Assembly: GCA_045616685.1 (NCBI GenBank)
Contig: JAZLHF010000007.1
Span: 1-48,785, forward strand
DNA: 48,785 nucleotides
Origin: UBA1764 sp045616685
GTDB lineage: Bacteria > Bacillota > Clostridia > Peptostreptococcales > Anaerovoracaceae
Reading direction: 5' to 3'
Positions 33,576-42,237 of this stretch are shown piece after piece. The notes below the pieces were generated by a model. The model made no database searches, was not told the DNA's origin, and saw only the letters and a list, made by a program, of their open reading frames with translations. Numbering within the stretch: position 1 is the stretch's first letter; each line of letters opens with the position of its first letter. A program made the translations under genes and the position numbers.

Positions 33576-34559
33576 ATGAAAAAATTACTTGCAGTATTAT
33601 TAGCATTGGCTATGATTCTTTCATTTGCAGCTTGTGGAGATTCAAAGACAACTGGATCTGTTCATCTTGTTAGCATTGATTCTGAACATGCAGATGCACT
33701 TATTGCACAGTCACCATACTATGCAAAGAATACTATTACAAAAGATATTTATGGAACAAGTAATGATGCTGAAACAGTTGCTATTGCAGCAATGATTCTA
33801 GTTAGAGATGATGTTTCTGAAGATGCTGTTTACCAGTTAATTTCTACTATTTTTGATAATAAAGATGCTTTAAAAGAACAACACGGTAAAGCTGAAGCTT
33901 TAGATCTTGATTTTGCAACATCTGTTACATCAGTTCCTTTCCATCCAGGTGCAGCAAAGTATTATGCCGAAAATGGTATTAATGTTCAGTCTTCAGGAAA
34001 ATCTGGGAATGATAGTTTGTCCGATGCATCATTTGTAACTGGTGGAGAATCTGGTACATATTATGCTTATGGTACTGTACTTGCTCAGTATGTTTCAAAT
34101 AATACTGATTTAAACATTACAGCTAAATCGAGCGGCGGTTCTAAGGCTAACATCGAAGACCTTAGTGCTGGAGATGCTCAGTTAGGTTTCTCACAGTCTG
34201 ATGTAATGTCCTATGCATACGATGGCACAAGCTTATTCGACGAAAAAGTTGAAGGTTTCTCGGCTGTTGCTGCTCTTTACATGGAACAGGTTCAGATTGT
34301 AACACTGAATGATGAAATTCAAAATGTTGCTGATTTAAAAGGAAAGACTGTTTCTGTAGGTGCTGCAGGATCTGGTACATATTTTAATGCCGTTGATTGT
34401 CTTCAGGCATATGGGCTTGATATTGAAAAAGATATAAAGCCTGTATTCCAAAGCTTTGGTGATAGTGCAGAATCATTAAAAGATGGTAAGATTGATGCTG
34501 CATTTATTGTTGCTGGTGCTCCAACTGCAGCTATAACAGATTTAGCAGCAACAAAATAG
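33576..34559 (+). CDS. TAXI-family TRAP transporter substrate-binding lipoprotein, circularly permuted
   Basis: A 327-residue lipoprotein; the lipidated cysteine is Cys20 in FAAC. It carries both halves of the TAXI binding protein, which captures a solute for the TRAP permease, but in swapped order. Residues about 28-135 (VHLVSIDSEHADALIAQ ... FHPGAAKYYAENG) are what normally forms the C-terminal part. After a Ser/Gly-rich linker (about 136-151), residues 152-327 are the normal N-terminal and middle part (FVTGGESGTYYAYG ... LKGKTVSVGAAGSGT ... AAITDLAATK). The protein stops where ordinary family members continue into the segment that is here at the front. All segments look intact and in frame, and the length is normal, so it is probably functional. 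Confidence 0.9.
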   Translation: MKKLLAVLLALAMILSFAACGDSKTTGSVHLVSIDSEHADALIAQSPYYAKNTITKDIYGTSNDAETVAIAAMILVRDDVSEDAVYQLISTIFDNKDALKEQHGKAEALDLDFATSVTSVPFHPGAAKYYAENGINVQSSGKSGNDSLSDASFVTGGESGTYYAYGTVLAQYVSNNTDLNITAKSSGGSKANIEDLSAGDAQLGFSQSDVMSYAYDGTSLFDEKVEGFSAVAALYMEQVQIVTLNDEIQNVADLKGKTVSVGAAGSGTYFNAVDCLQAYGLDIEKDIKPVFQSFGDSAESLKDGKIDAAFIVAGAPTAAITDLAATK

Positions 34560-34584
34560 GCACGTTATTGTAGCGGTTTAAAAA

Positions 34585-34616
34585 AGTGAGTTCGGAGTTT
34601 TTATTCCGAACTCACT
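34585..34616 (+). other. Intercistronic hairpin between TRAP binding protein and permease genes
   Basis: A perfect 12-base stem (AGTGAGTTCGGA with TCCGAACTCACT) with an eight-base loop. It is not followed by a T run on the plus strand, so it may protect the upstream mRNA end or lower permease expression rather than terminate fully. On the minus strand it would be followed by T residues, but no minus-strand gene is nearby. Confidence 0.7.
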
Positions 34617-34629
34617 GTTATGTTAATTT

Positions 34630-36585
34630 ATGAATACAAATATGAACGTACAAAATAATTCTGAACTGTCAAGTGTTCAGGATGTTATGCGAAAATATGA
34701 TAAAGAATCCAACACGAGATTATGGGAGGGGACTCCAGCTTTAATTATCAAACTAATAACTGCTTCTTTTTCTTTGTATTGTATTTTATCTACTCTTTTT
34801 AGTAAACAGGGGATAGAAATACGTCTTTGCATTTTTGTTGGTTTGATAATTGTGATGGGTTATTTAATCTATCCTGTTAAAAAGCATGGACTAAAAGTTA
34901 ATTATATTCCATGGTATGATTGGGTTATCATGATTTTAGGATCTGCCTCATTTTTCTACTATGCTATAAACTATAATAGAATTGTAATGGTTGTATCTAG
35001 CGGATCAAAGATGACTCCAAAATATATTATTATTGCAATTATTGCTTTGCTTTCTTTAATGGAGCTCTGCCGTAGATGTGTAGGGATACCTATTTTGTGT
35101 GTTGCTGGGGCTTTATTAATTTATACATTTGCAATCGGAACCCCATTAAATCAAGTAACATTTAAATTGTTCTATGGCACTAATGGAGTGTTTAATACAC
35201 CAGCTCAAGTGTGTGCGAAATATATAGTTGTATTTATTATATTCGGGGCATTTCTTGAGCGAACCGGTATTGCTTCATTCTTCATTTCTTTTGCAAACGC
35301 ATTAGTAGGCCGGTTTTCAGGTGGACCAGCTAAAGTTGCAGTTATATCTTCAGCTCTTTGCGGGATGGTAAGCGGATCATCAGTGGGTAATACCGTAACA
35401 ACAGGCTCTGTAACTATTCCTATGATGAAAGACACTGGATATAAGCCTGAGTTTGCGGGAGCAGTAGAAGCATCTGCTTCTACTGGAGGCCAGATTATGC
35501 CACCTATTATGGGCGCAGCAGCCTTTCTTATGGCGGAGTACATGAATATCACTTATACACAGGTTGCAGTTAAAGCTATTTTGCCTGCAGTGTTGTATTT
35601 CCTTGGTATTTTTATTGCTGTTCACCTTGAGGCTAAAAAATTGAAACTAACAGGTATCCCTGTAAATCAATTACCTAAGATGAAAGATTTAGTCAAGAAG
35701 ATATACTTGCTTATACCATTAGTATTATTAGTATATTTAGTTTCTACTAATTCAAAAACTATGCAATTCTCTGCGTCGATATCGATAGTTGTTGCAATTA
35801 TTGTTAGTATTTTTGATAAGGATAACAGGATAAGTGCAAAGAAAATACTGGATGCACTTGAAGCTGGCGGTAAAAGTACGTTAACTGTTGCTGTCGCATG
35901 TGGAATGGCTGGTATTATTTCCGGTTGTATTACCGTTACTGGTCTTGCTTCAAAACTTATTTCGGCTGTTGTAAGTATCAGCAGTAAAGTCCCAACTATT
36001 GGAAGCATCAATCCTTCTATCTTTGTTGCATTATTCTTGACAATGCTTTGCTGTATTATCCTTGGTATGGGGGTTCCTACAACAGCTAATTATTGCATTA
36101 TGGCAAGCACTTGTGCTCCAATTCTTATAACAATTGGGGTTCCAAAAATAGCGGCTCATTTCTTTGTTTTCTATTTCGGAATTGTGGCTGATATTACACC
36201 TCCAGTAGCACTTGCTGCTTATGCTGGTTCTGCAATCGCAAAATCAAATCCTATGAAGACAGGAATTCAGGCCACTAAACTTGCGATTGCTGCATTTATT
36301 GTTCCTTATGTATTTGCATTAAACCCTGCTATGCTCTTTGTTGATACTACAGCAGTTGAAGTAGTTATGATTATTATCACTTCTATTGTAGGTCTGTTCT
36401 GCATAGCAATGGCTTTGGAGGGGTACTTTATGACAGAAGTCCCAGTTTGGCTTAGAATTTTATCTGCAATTGGTGGTCTCGGTTTGATTATTCCAGGGAC
36501 TGTTACAGACCTTATTGGCTTAGGAATTTTAGTGATAATTTTTGTAGAACAGATTCTTTCAAAAAAGAGACTTGCAAACGCATAA
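34630..36585 (+). CDS. TRAP transporter fused permease, 4TM/12TM, TAXI type
   Basis: A 651-residue membrane protein combining the small (DctQ-like) and large (DctM-like) TRAP permease subunits, as is standard for TAXI systems. The DctM part has GMVSGSSVGNTVTTGSVTIP, ASASTGGQIMPPIMGAAAFL, LGMGVPTTANYCIMAS and ADITPPVALAAYAGSAIA. It imports an organic acid or related solute using an ion gradient. Its start codon has no evident ribosome binding site and follows the intercistronic hairpin by 13 bases, so lower translation than the binding protein is likely. Confidence 0.95.
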   Translation: MNTNMNVQNNSELSSVQDVMRKYDKESNTRLWEGTPALIIKLITASFSLYCILSTLFSKQGIEIRLCIFVGLIIVMGYLIYPVKKHGLKVNYIPWYDWVIMILGSASFFYYAINYNRIVMVVSSGSKMTPKYIIIAIIALLSLMELCRRCVGIPILCVAGALLIYTFAIGTPLNQVTFKLFYGTNGVFNTPAQVCAKYIVVFIIFGAFLERTGIASFFISFANALVGRFSGGPAKVAVISSALCGMVSGSSVGNTVTTGSVTIPMMKDTGYKPEFAGAVEASASTGGQIMPPIMGAAAFLMAEYMNITYTQVAVKAILPAVLYFLGIFIAVHLEAKKLKLTGIPVNQLPKMKDLVKKIYLLIPLVLLVYLVSTNSKTMQFSASISIVVAIIVSIFDKDNRISAKKILDALEAGGKSTLTVAVACGMAGIISGCITVTGLASKLISAVVSISSKVPTIGSINPSIFVALFLTMLCCIILGMGVPTTANYCIMASTCAPILITIGVPKIAAHFFVFYFGIVADITPPVALAAYAGSAIAKSNPMKTGIQATKLAIAAFIVPYVFALNPAMLFVDTTAVEVVMIIITSIVGLFCIAMALEGYFMTEVPVWLRILSAIGGLGLIIPGTVTDLIGLGILVIIFVEQILSKKRLANA

Positions 36586-36624
36586 ATTTCTTGAAATTAC
36601 AATACTTTTGAACGTATATATGAT

Positions 36625-36659
36625 AAAATATAGGGTGTGTCATTTCACCTTATATTTTT
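36625..36659 (+). terminator. Intrinsic terminator of the TRAP operon
   Basis: AAAATATAGGGTG pairs with CACCTTATATTTT (13 pairs, one G-T) and runs into T residues. An extended -10-like sequence (TGATAAAAT, 36621-36629) overlaps its 5' arm and could help start the hydrogenase transcript. Confidence 0.75.
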
Positions 36660-36703
36660 ATTAGTGAGATGATATTGCATAAAATTATTTTTTAGGAGGA
36701 AGT

Positions 36704-37192
36704 ATGGCTAAACTTAATGATGCATCTGTTAAAAAGATTGAAGAAATCTGTGACAGATATGCAGGCGAAAAAACACCTCTCATCATGATTCTTAGCGATA
36801 TTCAAAAGGAATATGGATATGTTCCACTTGAAGTTCAGGAAATTGTGTCTGCAAAGACTGGGATTTCTGTTGCTGAGATTTATGGCGTAGTAACTTTCTA
36901 TTCATTCTTCTCTCTTACTCCTAAGGGAAAGTATGTAATTGGATGTTGCTTAGGGACAGCTTGTTATGTTAAAGGATCTCAAAAGATTATTGATCAGTTT
37001 TGCGAAATTCTTGGTATTAAACCTGGCGAAACAACTGAAGACGGCATGTTCACCGTTGATGCTCTTAGATGTATCGGCGCATGTGCAGCTGCTCCGGCAG
37101 TAAGTATTAATGGCCAGGTATATGCACGTGTAGATGTTAAAGATGTACCTGAAATTATTGCTGAATATAGACAAAAGGAGGCGAACGCATAA
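36704..37192 (+). CDS. hydC: NAD-linked [FeFe] hydrogenase, NuoE-like [2Fe-2S] subunit
   Basis: A 162-residue thioredoxin-fold subunit of the HydABC complex. The four cluster cysteines are in GCCLGTACYVKG (C-x4-C spacing) and RCIGACAAAP (C-x3-C). YGVVTFYSFFSLTPKGKY is the usual lead-in to the cluster site. It passes electrons between the flavin subunit and the hydrogenase subunit. A strong AGGAGG precedes the ATG. Its end overlaps the next start by one base. Confidence 0.93.
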   Translation: MAKLNDASVKKIEEICDRYAGEKTPLIMILSDIQKEYGYVPLEVQEIVSAKTGISVAEIYGVVTFYSFFSLTPKGKYVIGCCLGTACYVKGSQKIIDQFCEILGIKPGETTEDGMFTVDALRCIGACAAAPAVSINGQVYARVDVKDVPEIIAEYRQKEANA

Positions 37193-39057
37193 TGTATAAA
37201 TCATGTGATGAACTCCGTTCTGCAATAGAACAATTTACAAGGGACTTAAATTCCAAATTTGATACATCGACTAATAAGAGATACGTTATGCTCTGCGGTG
37301 GTACTGGTTGCCGTGCAGCAGGCACAATGGATATCAAAGGCGAATTCGAAAAGTTGATTGCAGCAAATAAACTTGAGGATAAGGTTGAAGTAAGAGTAGT
37401 AGGTTGCTTTGGCATGTGCTCTGAAGGACCTTTTGTTAGAATCTTCCCAGAAGATAGACTTTATCGTTTAGTAAAAGTTGAAGATATTGCTGAAATTGTA
37501 AAGTCAGATTTAATGGAAGGCCAGTGCGTAGATCGTCTTATATACGAAGATCCTAAAACTGGCAAGAAGATTGAAAAGATGAATGAAATTCCATTCTATG
37601 TAAAGCAAAAGAGAATTGCTCTTCATGGATGCGGAATTATTGATCCAACTAAGATTGAAGAAGCGCTTGGTTGTGGCGGATATCAGGGATTAATGAACGC
37701 TCTGTCAATGTCTAGAGAAGATGTTATTCAGATGATTCTTGACTCTGGACTTCGTGGCCGTGGAGGCGGCGGATTCCCAACAGGTCAAAAGTGGAAATTT
37801 GCATATCAGCAGGACAGCGACGAGAAGTACGTCGTATGTAATGGTGATGAAGGTGACCCAGGTGCATTCATGGATCGTAGCGTACTTGAAGATAATCCAC
37901 TTTCAGTTATTGAAGGTATGGCTATTGCAGGTTATGCAATTGGCGCAAGCGAAGGATACTTCTATATCCGTGCTGAATACCCTGTAGCTGTTGAAAGAAT
38001 CCAAGCAACAATTAAGAAGTGCGAAGAATTAGGACTCTTAGGAGACAATATTCTTGGTACAGATTTCTCATTCCATGCTCATGTAAGACTTGGTGCTGGA
38101 GCATTTGTTTGTGGTGAAGAAACAGCACTTCTGAATTCTATTATGGGTCTTCGTGGTATGCCAAGGCCACGTCCACCATTTCCAGCAATCAAGGGACTTT
38201 GGGACAAGCCGTCTATCGTTAACAATGTAGAAACACTTGCTACAGTTCCTTATATCCTTCGTGAAGGTCTTGATAAATATGTTTGCTATGGTACTGAAAA
38301 GTCTAAGGGTACAAAGGTATTCTGCCTTGGCGGTAAGGTAAATAACGTAGGTCTTGTAGAAATTCCTATGGGCGTTACACTCCGTGAACTTATCTATGAT
38401 ATCGGTGGTGGAATTAAGAACGATAAGAAGTTCAAGGCTATTCAGACTGGTGGTCCATCAGGTGGATGTTTAACCGAGGCTCAACTTGATACTCCAATTG
38501 ATTTCGATAACATGGTAGCGCAAGGATCAATGATGGGCTCTGGTGGAGCTATCGTAATGGACGAAGACAACTGCATGGTAGATGTAGCTAAGTTCTATAT
38601 GGGATTCATCTGTGACGAGTCTTGTGGTAAGTGCTCACCATGCCGTATTGGTACAAAGAGAATGATGGAAATCCTTGAAAGAATTACATCAGGTCAGGGT
38701 ACAATGAAGGATCTTGACGAGCTTGGATTAATTTCTGAAGCTTGTAAAAACAACTCACTTTGTGCTCTTGGTCAGACAGCTGCCAACCCAATTAACTCGA
38801 CACTTATGCAGTTTAGAGATGAATATCTTGCTCACATTGTTGACAAGAAGTGCCCAGCAGGTGTTTGCAAAGATCTTATCGAGTACAGTATTGATCCTGA
38901 AAAATGTAAGATGTGCTCTATGTGCTCCAGAGCCTGCCCAGTTGAGGCTATTTCTGGTGTACCTGGAAAGACTGTATTTACTATTGACACAGATCGCTGC
39001 ATTAGATGCGGTATGTGCGTAGCAACATGTAACTTTGATGCAGTATTAAAAAAGTAA
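37192..39057 (+). CDS. hydB: NAD-linked [FeFe] hydrogenase, NuoF-like flavoprotein subunit
   Basis: A 621-residue NADH/FMN subunit. An N-terminal thioredoxin-like [2Fe-2S] domain (CGGTGCRAAGT and VVGCFGMCSEGP) is followed by the NuoF core: GLRGRGGGGFPTGQKWKF and NGDEGDPGAFMDRSVLEDNP bind FMN and NAD. The SCGKCSPCRIGT motif binds a [4Fe-4S] cluster. Two C-terminal ferredoxin motifs (CKMCSMCSRACP and CIRCGMCVATCN) complete it. This layout is that of bifurcating HydABC enzymes, which couple NADH and ferredoxin oxidation to H2 formation or the reverse. Bifurcation itself is inferred. Confidence 0.95.
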   Translation: MYKSCDELRSAIEQFTRDLNSKFDTSTNKRYVMLCGGTGCRAAGTMDIKGEFEKLIAANKLEDKVEVRVVGCFGMCSEGPFVRIFPEDRLYRLVKVEDIAEIVKSDLMEGQCVDRLIYEDPKTGKKIEKMNEIPFYVKQKRIALHGCGIIDPTKIEEALGCGGYQGLMNALSMSREDVIQMILDSGLRGRGGGGFPTGQKWKFAYQQDSDEKYVVCNGDEGDPGAFMDRSVLEDNPLSVIEGMAIAGYAIGASEGYFYIRAEYPVAVERIQATIKKCEELGLLGDNILGTDFSFHAHVRLGAGAFVCGEETALLNSIMGLRGMPRPRPPFPAIKGLWDKPSIVNNVETLATVPYILREGLDKYVCYGTEKSKGTKVFCLGGKVNNVGLVEIPMGVTLRELIYDIGGGIKNDKKFKAIQTGGPSGGCLTEAQLDTPIDFDNMVAQGSMMGSGGAIVMDEDNCMVDVAKFYMGFICDESCGKCSPCRIGTKRMMEILERITSGQGTMKDLDELGLISEACKNNSLCALGQTAANPINSTLMQFRDEYLAHIVDKKCPAGVCKDLIEYSIDPEKCKMCSMCSRACPVEAISGVPGKTVFTIDTDRCIRCGMCVATCNFDAVLKK

Positions 39058-39069
39058 GGAGGAATAGAA

Positions 39070-40845
39070 ATGAGTAACGTTAATATTAAAATCGAAAACC
39101 AGAGCTATTCCGTAGATTCTAACCTTACCGTTTTAGAAGCTGCAAGAGCTTGCGGATATGAAATTCCTTCACTTTGTACATTTAATCATGGCGAATGCAA
39201 TCAGGGTTCTTGCCGTGTTTGTCTTGTTGAAGTAAAAGGCGCTAGAGGTTTAGTCGCTTCCTGCGTATATCCTGTAAATGAAGGAATGGAAGTTACTATT
39301 TCTTCACCAAAAGCTATTAAAGCTAGAAGAACATCTGTAGAGCTTTTACTTTCTAATCACTCACAGAATTGTCAGCAGTGCCATAAGAATGGCAAGTGCG
39401 AACTTCTTGATGTGGCTAAGAAGGTGGGCGCAAGAGAAAACATGTTCCTTGGTGCAAAAACCGAAGCAACCTTTGATAATCTTTCTCCATCAATCGTAAG
39501 AGATACATCAAAGTGTATCCTTTGCGGTCGTTGCATTGCTCGTTGCAAATCAGCTCATGGCAATGGAGTACTTGGATTTGAAAACAGAGGCTTCAATGTT
39601 CTTGTCGGCCCTGCAGGCAATATTTCTTTTAGCGAATCCCCATGCTTAATGTGCGGACAGTGCGTATCTGTTTGTCCAACAGGTGCTCTCGTAGAAAAGA
39701 GTGATTTGCCACTTATTGACAAAGCATTTGAAGAAGGCAAGCACGTTATCGTTCAGACTGCTCCGGCAGTCAGAGCAGGCCTTGGTGAAGAATTTGGCAT
39801 GCCAGTCGGGACTCCTGTAACAGGTAAGATGGTTGCAGCACTTAGAAGACTTGGATTTGAAAAGGTTTACGATACAGACTTTGCAGCAGATCTTACAATC
39901 ATGGAAGAAGCAACAGAGCTTCTTGGAAGAATCAAGAATGGCGGAAAACTTCCTATGATTACATCTTGCTCACCAGGCTGGATTAACTATGCAGAAACTT
40001 ATTACGGCGATTTACTTGATCACGTTTCATCTTGCAAATCACCTCACGAAATGCAGGGTGCTATCTTAAAGAGCTACTATGCACAGGTTAATAATCTTGA
40101 TCCGAAAGATATCTTTGTTGTATCAATTATGCCTTGCACAGCAAAGAAGTTTGAAAAGGATAGGGACCAGCTTCAGAAAGATGGAATCAAGGACGTTGAT
40201 GCTGTGCTTACAGTACGCGAACTTGGTGACATGATTAAACGTGCTGGTATGCTTTTCACAAAACTCCCTGATGAAGAATATGATCAGGATATTATGGGTA
40301 CATACACTGGTGCCGGAGTCATTTTTGGTGTAACAGGCGGTGTAATGGAAGCAGCCCTTAGAACAGCTTACTTTGTACTTGAAGGTAAAGAATATGGTCC
40401 AATTGAATTCCACGAAGTAAGAGGCTTTGAAGATATTAAAGAAGCAACACTTCACATTGGTGGAATGGATGTAAATGTAGCTGTAACAAGCGGTATGAAG
40501 AATGCTAAGATACTTCTTGATGATATTAGAGAAGGTAAGAGCAAATATCACTTTATCGAAGTCATGTGCTGCCCAGGCGGATGCATTAACGGCGGAGGAA
40601 TGCCTTATATTCGTCATTCATTCTTACCAAACGAAGATATTGATATTCTCGATACCTATCGTCAGAAGAGAGCTGATGCCTTATATAGTGAAGATGAAAG
40701 ACAGGTTCTTCGTCAATCACATAATAATCCTCAGATTAAAGAGCTTTATGAGAAGTTCCTTGGCGAACCGAATTCACATCTTGCACACGAACTGCTCCAT
40801 ACAAGCTATAAAGCAAGAGAACCATTTAGAATTACTAAGAAATAG
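39070..40845 (+). CDS. hydA: [FeFe] hydrogenase catalytic subunit, group A
   Basis: A 591-residue H2-forming subunit. N-terminal [2Fe-2S] cysteines lie at about 36, 48, 51 and 65; then HSQNCQQCHKNGKC (His-Cys3 cluster), CILCGRCIARC and CLMCGQCVSVCP. The H-cluster motifs are ITSCSPGW, IMPCTAKKFE and EVMCCPGGCINGGGMP. The first reads TSCSP (Cys300, Ser301) where the best-known enzymes have TSCCP. The active site is built with the HydEFG maturases, which are not in this window. AGGAGG ribosome binding site; the gene ends the operon before a strong terminator. Confidence 0.96.
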   Translation: MSNVNIKIENQSYSVDSNLTVLEAARACGYEIPSLCTFNHGECNQGSCRVCLVEVKGARGLVASCVYPVNEGMEVTISSPKAIKARRTSVELLLSNHSQNCQQCHKNGKCELLDVAKKVGARENMFLGAKTEATFDNLSPSIVRDTSKCILCGRCIARCKSAHGNGVLGFENRGFNVLVGPAGNISFSESPCLMCGQCVSVCPTGALVEKSDLPLIDKAFEEGKHVIVQTAPAVRAGLGEEFGMPVGTPVTGKMVAALRRLGFEKVYDTDFAADLTIMEEATELLGRIKNGGKLPMITSCSPGWINYAETYYGDLLDHVSSCKSPHEMQGAILKSYYAQVNNLDPKDIFVVSIMPCTAKKFEKDRDQLQKDGIKDVDAVLTVRELGDMIKRAGMLFTKLPDEEYDQDIMGTYTGAGVIFGVTGGVMEAALRTAYFVLEGKEYGPIEFHEVRGFEDIKEATLHIGGMDVNVAVTSGMKNAKILLDDIREGKSKYHFIEVMCCPGGCINGGGMPYIRHSFLPNEDIDILDTYRQKRADALYSEDERQVLRQSHNNPQIKELYEKFLGEPNSHLAHELLHTSYKAREPFRITKK

Positions 40846-40872
40846 AAAAATCGCTTAAATAATTCAATTTTT

Positions 40873-40904
40873 AGGCCTCGCAATGCTGCGAGGCCTTTAA
40901 TTTT
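40873..40904 (+). terminator. Intrinsic terminator of the hydrogenase operon
   Basis: AGGCCTCGCA and TGCGAGGCCT form a GC-rich ten-base stem with a four-base loop, followed by TTAATTTT. Confidence 0.92.
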
Positions 40905-40905
40905 G

Positions 40906-40934
40906 TTGAGAAAAATGGCAAAAAGTTGTAAAAT
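40906..40934 (+). promoter_or_regulatory. Promoter of the aminotransferase-asnA operon
   Basis: TTGAGA and TAAAAT are 17 bases apart, immediately after the hydrogenase terminator. The leader of about 20 bases carries CGGAGG. It is too short for a T-box. Confidence 0.65.
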
Positions 40935-40963
40935 ATTATGGTTAATAAGTACGGAGGCGTAGT

Positions 40964-42235
40964 ATGAAATCATACAACGAATATTCTAAAGAAGAACTCT
41001 TAAAAGAAAAAGAAAATCTTGAAAAAGAATTACAAAAATATAGAGAATCTGGCATAAAGCTGACTATGGCGCGCGGCATTCCAAATGTTGATCAGTTAGA
41101 ATTTAGCATGCCTATGATGAATATTCTTAGAGATGAAAAAGATTTTATTTGTGAAGATGGCACTGATGTTAGAAGCTACGGTTGCCTTTTAGGTATTCCT
41201 GAAGCACGTAAACTCTTTGCAGAATATCTTGGAGTCAGCCCTTCAGAAATTATTGTTGAAGGTAGTACTTCTTTAACTATTATGTATGATTGCATATCAA
41301 GAGCTATGCTTAGAGGGGTTCTTGGTTCAGAAAAACCTTGGTCAAAATACGACGAGGTTAAATTCATTTGCCCGGTACCAGGCTATGATAGACATTTTAG
41401 TATTTGCGAATTCCTTGGAATTAAGATGATACCTGTTAAGCTTACAGAATGGGGCCCTGATATGGATGCTATTGAAGAGCTTGTTAAGGATGAAAGTGTA
41501 AAGGGTATCTGGTGTGTTCCAAAATATACGAATCCTTATGGCGGATGCTACAGCGATGAAGCGGTTAAACGACTTGCTTGTATGAAGACTGCAGCAAAAG
41601 ATTTTAGAATTTTTTGGGATAACGCATATGCTTATCACTATGTATATCAAGATGTAAATGTTCTTAATATCTTAGATGAATGTAAGAAGGCTGGAAATCC
41701 TGATAGATGCTATATCTTTGGATCAACCTCAAAAATTACATTCCCAGGTGCCGGAGTTTCATTCCTTGGAGCATCTGAGGCAAATATAAAGTTTACTCAA
41801 GATCAGATTAAATACGAAAGTATTAGTTGGGATAAAGTAAACATGATGAGACATGTTAAATTCTTAAAGGACATGGATGGAATCAAGAATATGATGAACA
41901 AGCATGCATCAATTCTTAGGCCTAAGTTTGATGCAGTTCTCAATGGGCTTGAAAATAATTTAAGCGGATTAGATGCTGGCGAATGGGTAAAGCCACAAGG
42001 TGGTTATTTCATTACATATATGAATCCCGGTTGTGCAAAGAGAATCTATGCACTTTGTAAAGAAGCGGGAGTTACTCTTACAGATCCAGGTGCTACACAT
42101 CCATATCACAATGATCCAGAGGACAGTTATCTTAGAATTTGTCCAAGCTATCCATCTCCAGATGACCTTGCTAAAGCAATTGAAATTTTCGTTGTAGCTG
42201 CAAAGCTTGCAACAGTTGAGAAATTATTAGGATAA
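40964..42235 (+). CDS. Type Ic aspartate aminotransferase-like protein
   Basis: A 423-residue PLP enzyme of the aminotransferase family (MocR-like, type Ic). SYGCLLGIPEARKLFAEYLG, WCVPKYTNPYGGCYSDE and WDNAYAYHY are cofactor-pocket motifs; the Schiff-base lysine is in FGSTSKITFPGAG. The N-terminal helix is strongly charged. It lies two bases upstream of asnA: transamination of oxaloacetate would give the aspartate that AsnA converts to asparagine, which supports an aspartate aminotransferase role. Confidence 0.9.
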   Translation: MKSYNEYSKEELLKEKENLEKELQKYRESGIKLTMARGIPNVDQLEFSMPMMNILRDEKDFICEDGTDVRSYGCLLGIPEARKLFAEYLGVSPSEIIVEGSTSLTIMYDCISRAMLRGVLGSEKPWSKYDEVKFICPVPGYDRHFSICEFLGIKMIPVKLTEWGPDMDAIEELVKDESVKGIWCVPKYTNPYGGCYSDEAVKRLACMKTAAKDFRIFWDNAYAYHYVYQDVNVLNILDECKKAGNPDRCYIFGSTSKITFPGAGVSFLGASEANIKFTQDQIKYESISWDKVNMMRHVKFLKDMDGIKNMMNKHASILRPKFDAVLNGLENNLSGLDAGEWVKPQGGYFITYMNPGCAKRIYALCKEAGVTLTDPGATHPYHNDPEDSYLRICPSYPSPDDLAKAIEIFVVAAKLATVEKLLG

Positions 42236-42237
42236 AA

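Noticed and set aside
33576..34559. Two broken TAXI genes or an assembly artefact
   Set aside because: One continuous frame with a proper signal peptide, each segment present once and a normal total length; an assembly error cannot be excluded without reads but would be unlikely to give a seamless linker.
40941..40963. T-box or other riboswitch before the aminotransferase-asnA operon
   Set aside because: The leader between promoter and ribosome binding site is only about 20 bases, too short for any known aptamer.
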